Shown here piece by piece: positions 33,583-47,800 of a DNA stretch of 64,000 nt. A model generated the notes under the pieces. It was not told the DNA's origin and did not search any database. It saw only the letters and a list, made by a program, of their open reading frames with translations. The translations under genes and the position numbers were made by a program. Origin of the DNA: Labia minor (Eukaryota > Arthropoda > Insecta > Dermaptera > Spongiphoridae). The DNA is taken from contig OY720344.1 of assembly GCA_963082975.1 (NCBI GenBank), positions 9,473,580 through 9,537,579 on the forward strand, read 5' to 3'. Each line of letters starts with the position of its first letter. The stretch's first letter is position 1.

Positions 33583-36500
33583 TGACAAACAAAAATCTTC
33601 TGTTGAATATGATATAATTATTATTGGAGCAGGAATATCGGGACTTTCTGCTGCAAGAACTCTCAAAGAACATGGATTTGAAAAATTTGTAATTTTAGAA
33701 GGTAAAATTATTTGAATTGCATATCATAATAGAGATCATTTGATATTGTATGTGATTATCTAAAAGAACATGGTATTCACTTGGAAATAAGTAATAAATA
33801 AAAATAAAAACATAATTCTTGAAACAAAAAAATATAAAGAAATATATTTATTCAGTCTAAATATTATATATTATTAGATATGTATATACTTTACTTTAAA
33901 CATTTCTTATAATTATATCTATTATTGGTTCAAGATAAAAAATTAGTCAATTAATTTAATTTAATAATTCTATTCAAATTTCAAGGAATTGCATGTTAAA
34001 ATTTAATTTTAATATATCTTTTTATTTATATAGTACGTTCTTCTTATTAATATATTAGTTTATAAAGATTGTAGAAATTCCTCACTTATACTTAAGCCAA
34101 AATAAGAATAGGTATTAATTGATTCATATTGAAATAAATAAAAAATATTTCATCTTAAATTTCTTTAATGAATTTTTGTAATTGTTATTTTTAATCTGCA
34201 ATTTTATCTGAAAGTTCAAACTATTTTTTATGAGATTGAACGTTTACTGATTCCAATCTTCTAAGTCAACGCTTTCGGATACATAATTAACAAGTATAAT
34301 GGGAAGTGACTAAAGCTTCCATAGAACAATTATTTAAAGAATTTGAAGAAATCAACTTCTTATGGCCAAGAAGTTTTAATTCTTCTTTTATACCCTTTTA
34401 ACTTTAAATATATGGTTAAAATAAAAACATTATAGTTATATTTTTCCATAAAGTTTAAAAAATTCTTGTCTTTTCATATATGTACATTTATATATAAGTT
34501 TATTCTTAGATATTTAGTATTTATAGCTAGAATAAAATAAAATTATTAGATCAATTGTAGAAATTAATTATATATTTATTATGAGAAATATAAGAAAAAT
34601 AATATTCGTTAGAAACATAATGCGATTAAATTATTACACCAGTTTAAAAAAAGATATTCAAATATTTGGACATACAATTTAAATCTAGTATATATTATAT
34701 ATCTTATATAACGTCTTTTGGTTCTTGTGCAAACTATTTTAAATTGAAATATAGGTTTCTTTGAGAATTAAAATTTTTTTTCATAAATGATATTGATAAA
34801 ATATTACTTGTCATAAGGGATATGATAAATATCAATATATATTAATTTTTAATTAACTAGACAAATCTTTATAGAGAAATCAAAACATTTTTATTTATAC
34901 AAATATTAACAAATTAATTCAATCTTCAGGTTAAAACTTTAAACTAATTAATTTGATATTTCATATACTAGAATATATCTGATTAAATAAACTTGTACGA
35001 ATTACAAAATATTAATTTCTTTTATTACGCTTATTTTCTCTTATCTTCTTATCTACCATCTTTGGATGCTGATGCTCTCAACAATTTAATTTTTAGAACC
35101 TTTTTTAAATATAATTAAATTAAAATTTACAACAAACAAAATTTAACAGGTAACTTTTATTTCCTTTTTTTCGTTCACACAATATCATAAACGCATACAA
35201 TTTTATTTTTTAATTTATTATTATTAATTTTTAGCTTCACAATTTAAGTAATTGATTAAACTTTCAAATTTAATTTAATGTTTTTATATTTTGTAGCTGA
35301 GAAAGAGCCAGGAGGCCGAATACGTTCACAATTTATAGAAAGTGGTTGGGTTGAAACTGGTGCACAATGGCTTCACGGTGAAGAAAATTATTTGTGTCGT
35401 TTAGCAAAAACATTTAATCTCATTGATGATTTTACATCATCTGAAGGGGAAGGTCCTTATCTCTGTCTAGATGGAACTTCTGTTGATCTAGCATTAGTTA
35501 ATGAGGTATATATACACATTTATACTTAAAGTGAAATTTATTTTAAATTAAATAATTATGTTTTTAATATAACATTGATATAAATTTTGTTCAATCAATA
35601 GGTTGCAGGAGTTATTGGAGAAATTCTCGAAGATTGTGAATGTTTTGCTTTTGATGATGAAACTGAACCACCCAATTCTTTAGGGGACTATTTAAATGAA
35701 CGATTTGAAAATTATATTTCTTCCAGTAATGATTCGGATCTAATTAAAAAGAGAAAAAGACAATTATATAATTGGCATTTAAGGTAAATTTCCTAAGAGG
35801 GGGAGTCAAATTTTTATTATTTATGTTTACAATTTTTTTAATTTATTAATAATAATTAATTTATTGATAATATATATTTTTTTAATTTTTTAATATTAGA
35901 ATCAAATTTATAGATTTCAGATCATTGATAATTCCTGTTTCTCTCTCGAGGAACTTTCTGCCAAAGCTTGGGGAAAATATTCTTTTTGCGGTGGCCAAGA
36001 TTATCTCAATTTCAAAAACGGTTATTCTTCTATAGTGGATTCAATTGTAGAAGACCTTCCCAAAGGTAGTCTTGTACTTAATTCACCAGTAATTAAAGTG
36101 AGATATTCTAAAATAGAAGAAAAGAATGAATATCCAATTGAAGTTATTACTGGGGGAGGTGAAGTTTATAAAGCCAAACATATAATTATGACCTCATCAA
36201 TTGGATTTCTTAAAGAAAACCATGAAAAGCTATTTGAACCAACTTTACCTGAATTCCATTCCAAAGTATTTATTTAATCATATCAATGTAATTATTTTTA
36301 AAATTAAATTATAATCATAACTTCTTTTTTAGATTATTCAAAGTGTTGGATTTTGCGCTATAAATAAAATATTTATAGTTTTTGAAAATCAATGGTGGTC
36401 AAACGATTTAAAAGGAATTCAACTTCTTTGGGATTATCCTGATGACGAAGTAAATATAAGACCCATTTAATTATTTTTCTTTTTAATTATAAATAATAAA

Positions 36501-37537
36501 TTTTTTAAATGGCATAAATTAGACAAAAATAAAAAAAAATTAAAATTAATGAAGATGATTAAACTCTTATAATATAGTATAAGGAGAGAGGTGCTCTATA
36601 TCTAGTTTTATATATAAAATAATATAAAAGGTTACAAAATAAAATAAATAATTCATTTTTAAAAATTAGGCCTATCATTGGACTCATGATTTGACTGGTT
36701 TTGATACGCTACCTAAACACCCAGCAGTCCTTTTGGGATGGATTGGTGGCCGAGGTGCTACGCATATCGAACGTTTAACTGAAACTGAAGTTGGGAAGGA
36801 ATGTGTTAAACTTCTTAAAAAATTTCTAAAGAAAACGGATATACCTAACCCTCTGAAAGTTATAAGGTATTAATTATATTATTATAACTTAAAATAATAT
36901 TTTAAAATAATTATTTTGTTTATACTTTTATAAATAACTTAATCATCAATTTTGTAAATTTTAAACATTGTTTTGAATATATTTTTAAAGAAAAATATCG
37001 TTTTAATATTTTGATTATTTTCGAGGAAAACTAAACAATAATATTCTTGTTTTATCTATTTTTTTTAAAGGAGCCAATGGTCTTCCAACCCATATTTCTT
37101 GGGAGCTTACAGCCATACTACAATAGCATGTGATCAAACTCAAGCATATCCAGATCAACTTTTAGAACCTGTTTACATTCCGAGTGAGGTAAAAATTCTT
37201 TTGACTTCTGATAATATCAACTAGTTCTTACAACCTTTCTGGACGTCCAATCATATTCTTTTATATATATAATTTAATATTTATACTTTAATGGATAAAT
37301 AAACAAAGGAATAGAATTTAATTAAAATTATTGAAGAATTTATTTAAAAAATGTTTGTTTTAGGACTCGGAAACAATTAAAAACCGATGGCCAGGTATTC
37401 TTTTTGCTGGTGAAGCTCTTCATCCGAAATATTTTTCAACAACTCATGGTGCATTTGAAGTTGGACAATGGCAGTCACAAAAAATAATTAATTTTCTAAC
37501 AAACCAAAAAGTCAACGGTTTATCTATTTCTTCCTGA
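33583..37537 (+). CDS. Flavin amine oxidase B (polyamine oxidase type), start not found
   Basis: Eight exons join in phase: 33583-33701, 35297-35505, 35602-35783, 35914-36265, 36333-36449, 36670-36866, 37071-37188 and 37364-37537, giving 489 residues. Motifs are IIIIGAGISG, EKEPGGR, GAQWLHG (active-site His kept), INKIFI (conserved Lys kept) and FAGEALHPKYFSTTHG. The central block WHLRFQIIDN supports spermine-oxidase/acetylpolyamine-oxidase kinship. The first exon opens at an acceptor (TTTAATTTCAG) and has no in-frame ATG; the upstream frame is closed by TAA at 33542-33544. It therefore needs an unseen start exon or is the second half of a fused product with oxidase A, whose 32609 donor has the matching phase. 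Intron positions mostly differ from A and C, so B is the older paralogue. No clear AATAAA follows the stop. Confidence 0.85.
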
Positions 37538-37673
37538 TTTTAATTAATGAATTTTAGTTAAATAATTAATGAATTTTAGTTAAAAAAATAGAACTTCTTC
37601 CATTTTTATAACACAATTGTGAAATGAAAAAAAATATTTATTGTTAAGTTGTGTTTTCAATGTTATATTGATA

Positions 37674-38003
37674 TTAGAGGAAAAGGTATATTATTGAGGT
37701 TTTTATAAATAGTTTATTTATATTTTATTTATTTATTTTTTCAGGCATTTATTACTATATTACTATAATATAATATATGTTTCGGACGCTATAACCGCCG
37801 TCCTTCATCAATGCTGATCTCTGGAGCCAAATCAGAAGTACGATGACAAATAATTAACTAGATCTTTACAGTACGAATTTATATTCTATACGAGTACTGA
37901 TGAAGGACGACGGTTATCATATTTTAGTAATAAACGTCAAATAAATTGTTTTTAAATTATATATATATAAAAACCTCAATAATATCTCTAATATTTATTG
38001 TTG
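37674..38003. mobile_element. Foldback element with hammerhead-like motifs
   Basis: The outer arms ATTAGAG...TATTATTGAGGTTTTTA and their complement enclose two inverted copies of a TGATGAAGGACG block (minus strand at 37811-37784, plus strand from about 37898). On the minus strand the block continues as a GGACG/CGTCC stem and then GAAAC. It probably derives from a Penelope-like or similar element and lies just downstream of oxidase B. Confidence 0.55.
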
Positions 38004-39350
38004 TTTTTTTAATTTTTCAGTTCCTATTATACACCAAAATTAGTGCTATTTAATTTAATTTAGTTATTTCGAAAAATTTATTCCAATGATTGGAAATATA
38101 ATGTTATATATTTATAATGAATAATTATCAAAATAGGTATAAGAATTTTATAGTTTAGAAAGTTCAACAGAGAGATAGAAACAAAAACTATATTATCTAT
38201 TCGGTGACAAACTAAAAAGACATAATAGAAAAAACATTCCTTACATATAATCTAACGGAACACACACAAACACAAGTTAATTTTTAAACGCAAACCTCCT
38301 TAATTTACTTTAAATATTCGGTAGAAATTTCTTAAATGTTTTTATAATATTAAATGTTTTTATAATATTAACATAAATTATAATTTTAATTCTAGGGGTT
38401 GGGATATATATATATATATATGTATAAATATATATTTTAAATTCAACTCATCCCAAAGCTAAATTCCAGGATTTCTCTCAAGATTTGTAAATATTTATTG
38501 TACATTTTATTTTGAAAGTAGTCTTCCTAAGTTAAATAATTGCAATTTTTATTTTGTGTTACGAGTAATTACAGATTGGACACTTTAGTAAAACGAATAA
38601 AATTAAATTGTCGATTTTACAACAAAAAATTATCCTGTGTAATTGCTTGTGACTCACTGATTGAGAATTGTAAAGAGCGGCTGTGAAATCAAAATTTAAA
38701 CAATAAATCAGAAAAATTTAGTTGGAAAACCACATAGATATTTGTGTAGATTAGAACTATTAATGACAAAAGCACTTAAAAAATAGGAATACCCACACAT
38801 TTTATATGTATAATGAGTAATGAATTTTATATATATACATATATATATATATATTTCAGGAAAAAAAGATGTTTATATTGTAGATATATAATAAATCAAG
38901 AATACTTAAACAAACATTCTTGGTTCTAACAGTTGAGCTAAGTTAAATATTTGCAATATTTGATTTAAGATCTAATTATGTTGTTTAGCTTGACTTTACA
39001 TTTTTATAATATAAAAAATATTTTGTATAGTTATTTTATAATATTATAATTAATGAATTTTACATTCCTTGACAAAGATATTTTCCTTATTCTTCCTTAG
39101 CGTTAAGATTAATAGGATTGTTGAAATATTTGATAATATGGATTTGAAATTGTTTCGTAAAAACCTTTGAGTTACCAACTAACAAATTTCATTATTTTAT
39201 ATTTTAAGGTCTGATGTATTCTTCCTTACCTTCTTGTGATATACATTATATATTATGTACATTGTTTGTTTTATTAAAAATAATAAATTAAAATGTGAAT
39301 ATTTTTTAAAAAAAAAATCTATATTGAAACCTTAAAGTGTTTTATTAAAA
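38004..39350. other. Intergenic, no gene seen
   Basis: A+T-rich with (TA)n runs near 38406-38424 and 38832-38856. Neither strand shows exon-like frames. Confidence 0.5.
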
Positions 39351-39359
39351 GCTGTATAT

Positions 39360-39850
39360 TCTGGCGTTGAGAGTTTCATTAAACAAAAAGAGAGTTTTCC
39401 ACCAGGCCCGATTAATAAATCAAAATGCTATATACTTCTGGTTGGATGGATGTGCACACAGGATTTGCCCAGATGCGATCTGCTCAATGTGTAACCTAAA
39501 GGAATTCGAAACCTTTGGGCACATTATAGACAAGTGTCCTTTATATAGGGGTATTCGAGATAACTTGGCTATAGATGAGAGTATTCCCTGGACACAGTTG
39601 CTGCGACCTATTAACACGGGAGAGGTGAACAGATTGTTTTTTTATGATTGGGGGCTCATTTATTAGTCGTTTATTCTGAATGAGTGAGTGAGTGGGACTT
39701 GTGGGATGGATGGTTGGTGGGTGGTGGTTGTTGTGTGTGTGTGCTGTGGTGGGTCGTTTGTTGTGTTGTTTTGGTGTGTTTTGTGCTCTTTGGATGCTGT
39801 CCAGTGTCGTTGGTGGTGGTGATGGCGTTTGGGTGTTGGTGCTCTGGTGG
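39360..39850 (+). mobile_element. LINE C-terminus with zinc knuckle
   Basis: The frame at 39367-39663 ends in CSMCNLKEFETFGHIIDKC, a C-x2-C-x8-H-x4-C knuckle. That pattern, followed by PLYRGIRD, is typical of the C-terminus of one class of non-LTR reverse transcriptases. A G+T-rich 3' UTR-like tract follows to the T-run at 39850, where an H1 element is inserted. This is a different LINE family from the GATA-tailed one. Confidence 0.7.
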
Positions 39851-39856
39851 TTTTTT

Positions 39857-40214
39857 ACCGACCGGGCGATAGTAAGGGAGGTATTGTTTTCACACCAAAT
39901 TTCACATGTGGAGATTTTTACATATCACCACTAATCATGCACTTTGTATTGGTTTTATACGCGAGAAGAATCATCTTTATTAGTTATTTCTTAATTTAAA
40001 ATTATATGACGTCATCCAGCCATTCATGACGTCACAACCAGCTACTACTTATATATTATAAATAAAATAAAATTAAAAATATTTATGTTATATCCATATC
40101 TGTTTGTTATTACATTAATAGGTATATTAAAATTATTTGAAATTGTTTCTGTAGCTGGAAATTAATTTACTTCATCGTCGGTTCGGACCTGGCCACAGGT
40201 CAACTTATTTTTTT
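39857..40214 (+). mobile_element. HINE-like element, family H1, internally deleted
   Basis: It runs from TTTTTTACCGACCGGGCGATAG to a hairpin GACCTGGCCACAGGTC and CAACTTATTTTT. The microsatellite and the block after it are missing, as expected from recombination between the two similar internal CACATGTGGAGATTTTTAC segments. Confidence 0.75.
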
Positions 40215-40794
40215 AAGAACCAAATTGAAAAAATTTAGAAAAAACTGGACTAGATTTATGAATTAATTTGCATATATAAAAAATTATTTTGGAAATAGTT
40301 CCTCCATCTGAAAAATATACTGGAACTAAAGAAGGTTGAGATATATAAAATGTTAATTGACTATGTAAAAGCATAACTCATCGATATCTTCGAAATGACA
40401 TGAAGACTTACTATACCATATCCCAACCAAGATAAGAACAATTCTTACCATTTACCCTCTTTTTATGAAATATATTTACATTATATTAAAATTATATCAC
40501 ATTCGGCAAACAATTTTAAATTTAAATTGAACCATTTACATTAATACGCCACCTGCTTGTTTTTTTTTCAAAATATGATAATTTCATTAATGAACTTCCT
40601 ACTGATATATTTATAATTTTTTTTTAAAAAATTTCATTAAGATCTTTGAATAAAATTAAGCTTATTGATTTAATAGAATTAATAGAATTAAACTTATTGA
40701 TTCGATTTAAGATGTATTCTAAAACACCACTAATTTTAAAAATTAATATTTGTTTATTTTATTTTATTTTAATATATATTTTATTTGAAATAAT
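40215..40794. other. Intergenic, no gene seen
   Basis: A+T-rich simple sequence. The frame at 40646-40843 is low complexity (repeats of LIDLIELIEL type) and not credible as a gene. Confidence 0.5.
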
Positions 40795-40980
40795 TTGCAG
40801 TAGAGCGCTCACCTCTGCACTCCCCGCTCGCCCCTCTCCATAGCCCCTCCGCCGCCTGAACTGACCTCCTCATGCCGGCCGGCCGAGTTGAACGTATTTA
40901 ATTCCCCTTCCCTGTGAGTGTAAGACCCTCTCCACTGAAATCATCCCTTAATCAGTCGCTAATCAAGAATTAATTGTAAT
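40795..40980. promoter_or_regulatory. GC- and CpG-rich island, possible promoter
   Basis: About 180 bp are strikingly rich in C and G (CTCCCCGCTCGCCCC, GCCGGCCGGCCG) in a genome that is otherwise mostly A+T. There is no open frame of note. It may be the promoter of a plus-strand transcript with exons near 41.9-42.1 kb, or an imported repeat. Confidence 0.3.
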
Positions 40981-41849
40981 TTTATTATTTATTTTTATTA
41001 ATTAAAAGGAAAATTAGTGAACTTTAAAAAAAAAAATATTTGAATAAAAATTAAATTTTATAAAGTGCATTTTTATAATTTTTTATTCATATACCCAAAT
41101 AAATTTATAATTTTTTCATTCAAATCTTTGAAAAGAATTAATATTAAATATTCTATCAGAACTCATTAATTAAATTTTATTAAAAGTTAAATTAAAATTA
41201 TTTAAAAATTAAAAAATCATATACAAAATTTTATTTTTCTTTAAATATATTTATTGAAATATTTTTTAAATTTCAATATATATATTAATGATATTAAAAC
41301 TTATTTATTTAAAAAATAGGAAAATGTGCTGATTATTTTCAAAATTCATATAATATAATTATAAATCAAAAAAATATAAATTTCTTATATTCATATACGA
41401 ATATATAATTTCAAATATTCTATATAAGTATTCTTTCTAATCTCATTATCGCTCACACCGTTCCTTTCAAATCTCATATGAATATTGTTTTGTCAATTTC
41501 ATATTATTATAACACTTTTGAAAAATGAATAATATTTCTATTAGCTATAATATATCAATGAAACAGAATAAAATCTTCGTGAAATTAATAATATAATCAT
41601 AATTAGTTTTTTGATGTTTTCTAAGGTATTTTTATTATATGTCTAATAAAACCGTATTATAACTTATTATAATCATGGTTCTATATAGGATGTAAAATAA
41701 TTTTAGTATTTTAATATTACAGAAATAAGATAATATTTTTAAAATTCTATACACTTTTTTAATCCTATTAATATTATTTATTTATTTATATCTTATTTTT
41801 TTATTTCCTGTATACAATATAAATCACTAATCTTAATTATTTTTTTCTT

Positions 41850-42128
41850 TATCGAGGCGAGAGTGATGGACATCCATTCAAGTCTACGAGCTGTTCTTCG
41901 AGTTTAATCTGCGAGAAATATCACCCCTTTATTAACTCCGAGGTCAGTATTTATTATTAATTTTATTTTTAATTCAATTTAAATTTATTGATTATAAACT
42001 AATAAGTTATTTTTCTTCTTCTATTTCATGTTTCAATCTTCGTTCCTGCTACTGAATGTTGATTTGAATTCTTGATTATCTTCTCCATCCTTCATGACGA
42101 TGAATGATTTCAATACAGCTCTCCAAAT
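41850..42128 (+). other. Candidate 5' exons of an unidentified plus-strand transcript
   Basis: A GC-richer segment at about 41855-41942 ends at a GTCAGT donor-like site. A second at about 42030-42128 holds ATGACGATGAATGATTTC, ending in phase 2 at a clean GTAAGT donor (MTMNDFNTALQ). No acceptor for the second segment is convincing, so it may be a first exon with its own promoter. I cannot find downstream exons; they may lie beyond the window. The protein is not recognised. Confidence 0.25.
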
Positions 42129-43757
42129 GTAAGTAATAATCGTTATTTATTTAGCATGGCGCACTTTAAAATAGAAAATGTAAATATAATATTTAAAGTA
42201 AAGTTTAATATAATAGCGAAAGTAGAATTAAATTACAATGATTTTTTGCTTTTGATAATATTCATTAGGAGATTTTAGAGAAATATATTAAATTATATGA
42301 CAGAATTTAGTGAGATTAGGGAATTTCAGAGTACATCTTTCAAGAAGAAGCATTGATAAAGAGAGGAGGCAGAAGAGACAAAGGGATTTTTAGAATTAGT
42401 AGGTTTCGATGCGTTTTACTGGGAGGGTGGCTATTTTTTGATATATATATAGTTGTTAGGAATTTTCAGGTGGTTGCCTCCTACATCCATGCATGTTCTC
42501 ATCATAGTAATTCATAGATTAGATTAGAATTAATAAATAAATAAAATGTGGGTGGATAAAACAAATGCCATGCTATTATTTAAGGGATGGTTTGCATGAA
42601 TTGCATGTCAGGTCTGAATTGTGCCATTTTGTATTACTGAGAGTGTATTTGAGGTGGATTGGATGAACGGGAATTCGGGAAGGTAATTCAGCACAGTTCC
42701 AAAATGGGATTAGCCTGAACAGGAACAAATTGTTGGTTACCTTTTGAGCGCAGGGCTTTTTCTATTAGCATGGGCCTTCCATGCCTATTGATGGAGGCTA
42801 TGCACTCCCTTACTAGGTAGGTTCTATTTCAGGTTGCCCCGAATGTCGCGATTTCATTTCGAAATCCAAAAAATCAAAGGCACTCTCAGCTGATTCAAAG
42901 AGGCTACAGACCAAACGCCTTATTTTTTTTTAATCTTTTTTTAAACTTTCTTTATTACTTTTTCTAAATTTCGGAAGGCGAGGCTTTATGGAAGGGCTAA
43001 TTTATGGGGAAAGGAGGAGGCCCTATTAAATATTCAATTGTTTTTTTTTAATTTAATTAATAATAAAAAAATAATTGGATATCGCGATTATTTTCTTTAA
43101 CTTTTTATTTTCATTTTCAAATATAGGTACAATTTCATAATTTAAACTTTGATATATTTTAAATATTTTACTATATAGGTAGAATTAATTATTATTATAA
43201 TTTCTCAATTTAAAATTAAAATACAAACATCACAAAAACAAATCATATATATTGTAAAAATATAACTCTTTTTCATTATTATTTCTTTTTAACTTACCAA
43301 ATATAAAAATATTTTATTTTTTTTATTATGGAAATTATTTCATATGAATATAAATATATTGTAATCGAATATATCTATACTCAATAATAATTTAATATTA
43401 ATAAATATCAAATTTTTTTCTTATCATTGTACTGATAAATCATATTTGGAAAGAAATAAAATATAGTTAATCTTATTTAAAAAATTAACTTAATGTATAA
43501 TTTTTGTTAATTATAAACATGTGATGCAACTTATTTTAATTAAATAAATAAAATTAGATCTCCTAAAATTTTTTTAATTTTGATAGATCCAATATTCTTT
43601 TCTTTAGCTGACTTACAAATCCCATACCATCATTTTGCTTATGCTTATGTGTATTCTGTCCCAGTGTCCCCGCAAAAATTCTCCGGGAGATAAAAATATC
43701 TCGGTTTACATAAATAATAATATCATCCGTGAATAAACCCAATATTATTCAATTTTT
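42129..43757. other. Intergenic with an unidentified GC-richer block
   Basis: Bases 42300-43020 have a more balanced composition and short open stretches, but no protein family I recognise. A decayed transposon is likely. The rest is A+T-rich. Confidence 0.35.
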
Positions 43758-44135
43758 ATCGACCGACGATAGTAAGGGATGTATTGTTTTCACACCAAAT
43801 TTCACATGTGGAGATTTTTACATATCTCCACGAATGATGCATTTTGTATTGGTTTTATCCTCGAGAAAAATCATCATCATTAGTTTTTTCTTAATTTTAA
43901 ATTATATGACGTCCCCCAGCCCTTCAAGACGTCACAGCCTGGTCTTGCATATATATTATAAATAAAATAAAATTAAAAATGTTTATATTTATTATTTATG
44001 TATCCATATCTGTTTTTTATTACATTAATAGATATATTAAAATTATTTGAAATTGTTTCTGTAGCTGGAAATTAATTTACTTCAAACCGTCGGTCGGTGC
44101 GGATGGTGCGGACCTGGCCACAGGTCAACTTATTT
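43758..44135 (+). mobile_element. HINE-like element, family H1, internally deleted
   Basis: It starts TTTTTATCGACCGACGATAG and ends with CGTCGGTCGGT, a GACCTGGCCACAGGTC hairpin and CAACTTATTT. It has the same internal deletion type as the copy at 39857-40214. Confidence 0.75.
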
Positions 44136-44864
44136 GGAACTTTTAAAGATTTATTGTAACTACATTTAAGAATACTTACTGACACATTTGATCATCCTTA
44201 ATATACACTATTCAAAAAATTTTTTTCCTAGATTTAAGAAATTTTATCTAAAATATATAGATAAAATATAAGAACTGTAGATAAGAAATTTATATGGTTA
44301 AGTTCATAATTAAATTTTTATATTTATCTAAAAAAGAACATTAAAAAAATAATTATTATATGTATTATAGATTGTTATATTCGTTTTTATATTTTGTAAA
44401 AAAAAAATAATTTGCTTTTAATAAATCAAACTATCTAAACTTAAAATAGATCATTTATATTTGTTTGTTTTATTTTGAAATATGGATTGTAAATTTTTTT
44501 AAAAATTTTACAAATTCTGGAGGGCAGCTATTAAATATCCTAATCTTCCCACCATTCAATTAATAATAATAACTTTTAAAGAAAATAATTCAAATTAATG
44601 AAATATTTATATATAAAAGGACATAACAAAACAATTATTGTATTATAGATTGTAAATAATTTTTTTATATTTATTTATTTATTTATTTATATTTATTTAT
44701 TTCTTCTAATGATTTATATTCTTATATTTTGACATAGATTGTACATTTTTTTAAATTTTATTTTAAAATTTAGTAATTAATAAGAATTCAATGTCCCTGA
44801 ACTGTAGATAAGAAAACTAAATAAATAACCCTGCTTATTTCCTAATTGATTTAGAAAAATCAAA

Positions 44865-47800
44865 ATGTTTGTATCATTCGTGTTGGGATTTGCTCTCATA
44901 AGCTTGCAGGTATAAAGTCGGTTAATTTTAATATAAATATTATATTTAAATTACATATTTATCATATTACCACACTAATCTGATTAAGTCAACCAATAAT
45001 AGAGAAAATAATAAAATTTATTCAAATTATTTAAATTTATATTTAAATATAAAAAAAAATATATATTACTTTTAATATATTGTAATATTTATTAACAATT
45101 TAATTAATATAATATAATTATTATTATTATCAAATTATCATATAACCTCTATGCATCCCCATTCATAATAAATATACTTTGCGGTATAAAAATCGAGTCA
45201 CCATTAAAAACTTTATTAAATAGCAAATTTTTTTTTTAATTTTTTTACATATATGATTTATATATAATTTGTTCTATTTAATTAAAACATGCTTATTCAA
45301 TAAATATTGGTGATAAATTTGAATTTAATAAAAAAAAAAAATAAGAAGCCTTCAAGAATTTAGATTGACTGATGACGACAGGAACACCCGATATTAATAA
45401 ATATTAAAATTTCAGTATATATTTGTTTTAATTGTTTTTTCATATATTTAATTTAAAAAAATAATTTGAAAGTAATTCTCGTTAAATTTAATATATATTT
45501 TTTTTATTTAATATTTTAAAATAATCAACAATATTTAGATAAAAGATTGATATATTTTATCAAGATAGCTCAGGAATCTCAGGATAGAGATTAAAGGGGG
45601 GGGGGCATACAGAGAGATATGAAGACCATCATTCCCTAAATTTGGTTTATAATAAAGTGAGCAGAGAAACAAACATTTTTTTCCCTTATCTAATTCTAAT
45701 GCCATTTAATATTTAATTTCTTAATTTAATGGAAAATTTTTTATATAATTATTCCTAATCATTCTATTTTCATTATTTTTATGATTGTATTATATTTATA
45801 TAAATTTAATTACTTATAAATAAATATTTTTTTGATTATCAGTGAATTTAAATTCTTTTATTTGAAGATTGAAAATATTTTCCATAATTTCCAATATATA
45901 TATACAGTCAGTCCAGTCAGTCCAGTAGTTACGGCAGGTTAGGTTCCGAAAATATGTGACGTAAATCGAAACGACATAACTCGAAGCACCATTTTCCATA
46001 TGTTTCCATACAAAATGAAAGGTTACGTTCCGCAAGAAATTTTAATGAAAAATGAAACTGATTTTTAATAATATATTATCTTTATTAATTGTAGATACTA
46101 TTAATAACTAAACCAAACTTTTGGTTTGAAAAAACTATCAATTTTAGTTTGTTTTTTTCAGCCTCTTTTTTCTTTGCTTCATACATGTCTCTTTAACACT
46201 GATATGCCGTTTTAATTTGCGAAATAATACTAACACTTCTTTCTAAATTTGGATCATTTTCCTCAAAAATATTCATTGCATGCTGTAAACTTGAAAAAGC
46301 TTCTGATAAGTTTTTCAAAGTAAGCCCCGTTTCTATGGTAGCTACAGACGATAACTGAGACTCCTCTGTGTTTTTGTGGGCTACCATTTCAATAAGATCA
46401 TTATCAGTAAGTTCTTCTGCATGAGAATCTAACAAATCTTCAATATCGTCATTAGAGACTTCAATATTGTGTAAGGCTGGCTAAATCAACAATGTGTGTG
46501 TGTGTGTGTCAGAAGTAATATTATCCATCTCTTGCTAAATGCATGGTACTAATTAAAAAAAAAACGTTAAAAAACGGGCTTGTGTGCCTTGGATTCACTA
46601 AACCCTTGACGTATCTCGAAACTTGTGACTTAAGTTTGAGGAATGCTATCAAAATATTGTTTGACGTAACTCGGAACGACGTAACTCGAGGAGTGCCTGT
46701 ATATAAATTCTTTGTTTCTCGCATCTTTATATATATATCATTATTTATTTATTATTTAATACAAAAGTTTCTTTTGTTTTAAATTTTAGATAGTTGCTGG
46801 CAATATTATAATAATTGGCGCAGGTCCATCAGGCATTGCTGCAGCATCAAAACTAATCGAGAAAGGTTATACTAATATTACTATCTTAGAAGCGGAAAAT
46901 CGAATTGGTGGACGAATTTATTCTACATTCTTTGGTAACCAAATAATATATATAAGACCTAATTAAAAACATTATATAATATATGTGATTTATATGTAAT
47001 ATAACATGATATATATAATATTATTCTTACAATTATATAAACTAGATTGAGATTTTTATAATATACTTTTATTAATTTTATTTAAAAAAAACTAATTCAT
47101 TTTTACTTTCCCGCATACTTCGTATAAGGGAAGTATTGGAATCGTCAAAAATTTCGACTTCGAGATTTCGATAGATCTTGACGTTTTAGACGTCCCTGAG
47201 TCCGAAAATACCATTTTTCGAATTATGTCTGTGTGTGTGTATGTATGGATGTATGGATGTATGTAATGTTTGTCTGTGAGCAAATTTACTCAGAAACTAA
47301 TCAAGCTAGGACTTCGAAATTTGGTACACCGATATTATTCACAGTTTGTAGATTTCTATCAAAATTTCGTCAAAATCGGTTAACCGGAAGTGGTACTTTA
47401 CCTCACTGGTTACGTTTACCTTTCAAGTAAAGTACCAGTTTGCTTCGAGATATTTCCTGCATATTTTGTATATAGATTTAAAAATATGAAAAAAATTCAG
47501 ATACCAAATTTCATCATGATGTGACTACCGGAAGTGACATTTTACCTATACAAGTAGCGTTAGGTGTAAATTATAAATATATATAATAGTGTTAAACCAT
47601 TTTACTTTATAGTTTAAATTAATTAGTTTGTTTATTTTTATTGTTGTTTAAACATAATAATAATAACCTAATTACCTATTTATATGCGGGAAAGTCTAGG
47701 GGAGGACACTCCCGATTTTTTATAGCGATATTTTACAAATAATTTGGAATCTTATGAATCAACAAGTTTCATTTTTTTTTCATTTTCTGCGTGAACATTT

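Noticed and set aside
35278-35529. ATG at 35278 as the start of oxidase B
   Set aside because: The FAD-binding motif lies in the upstream exon 33583-33701, which joins in phase at 35297. Starting at 35278 would remove the motif and translate intron sequence.
39684-39934. Two overlapping Cys/Trp/Val-rich plus-strand frames
   Set aside because: They are translations of a G+T-rich LINE 3' tract running into an H1 element.
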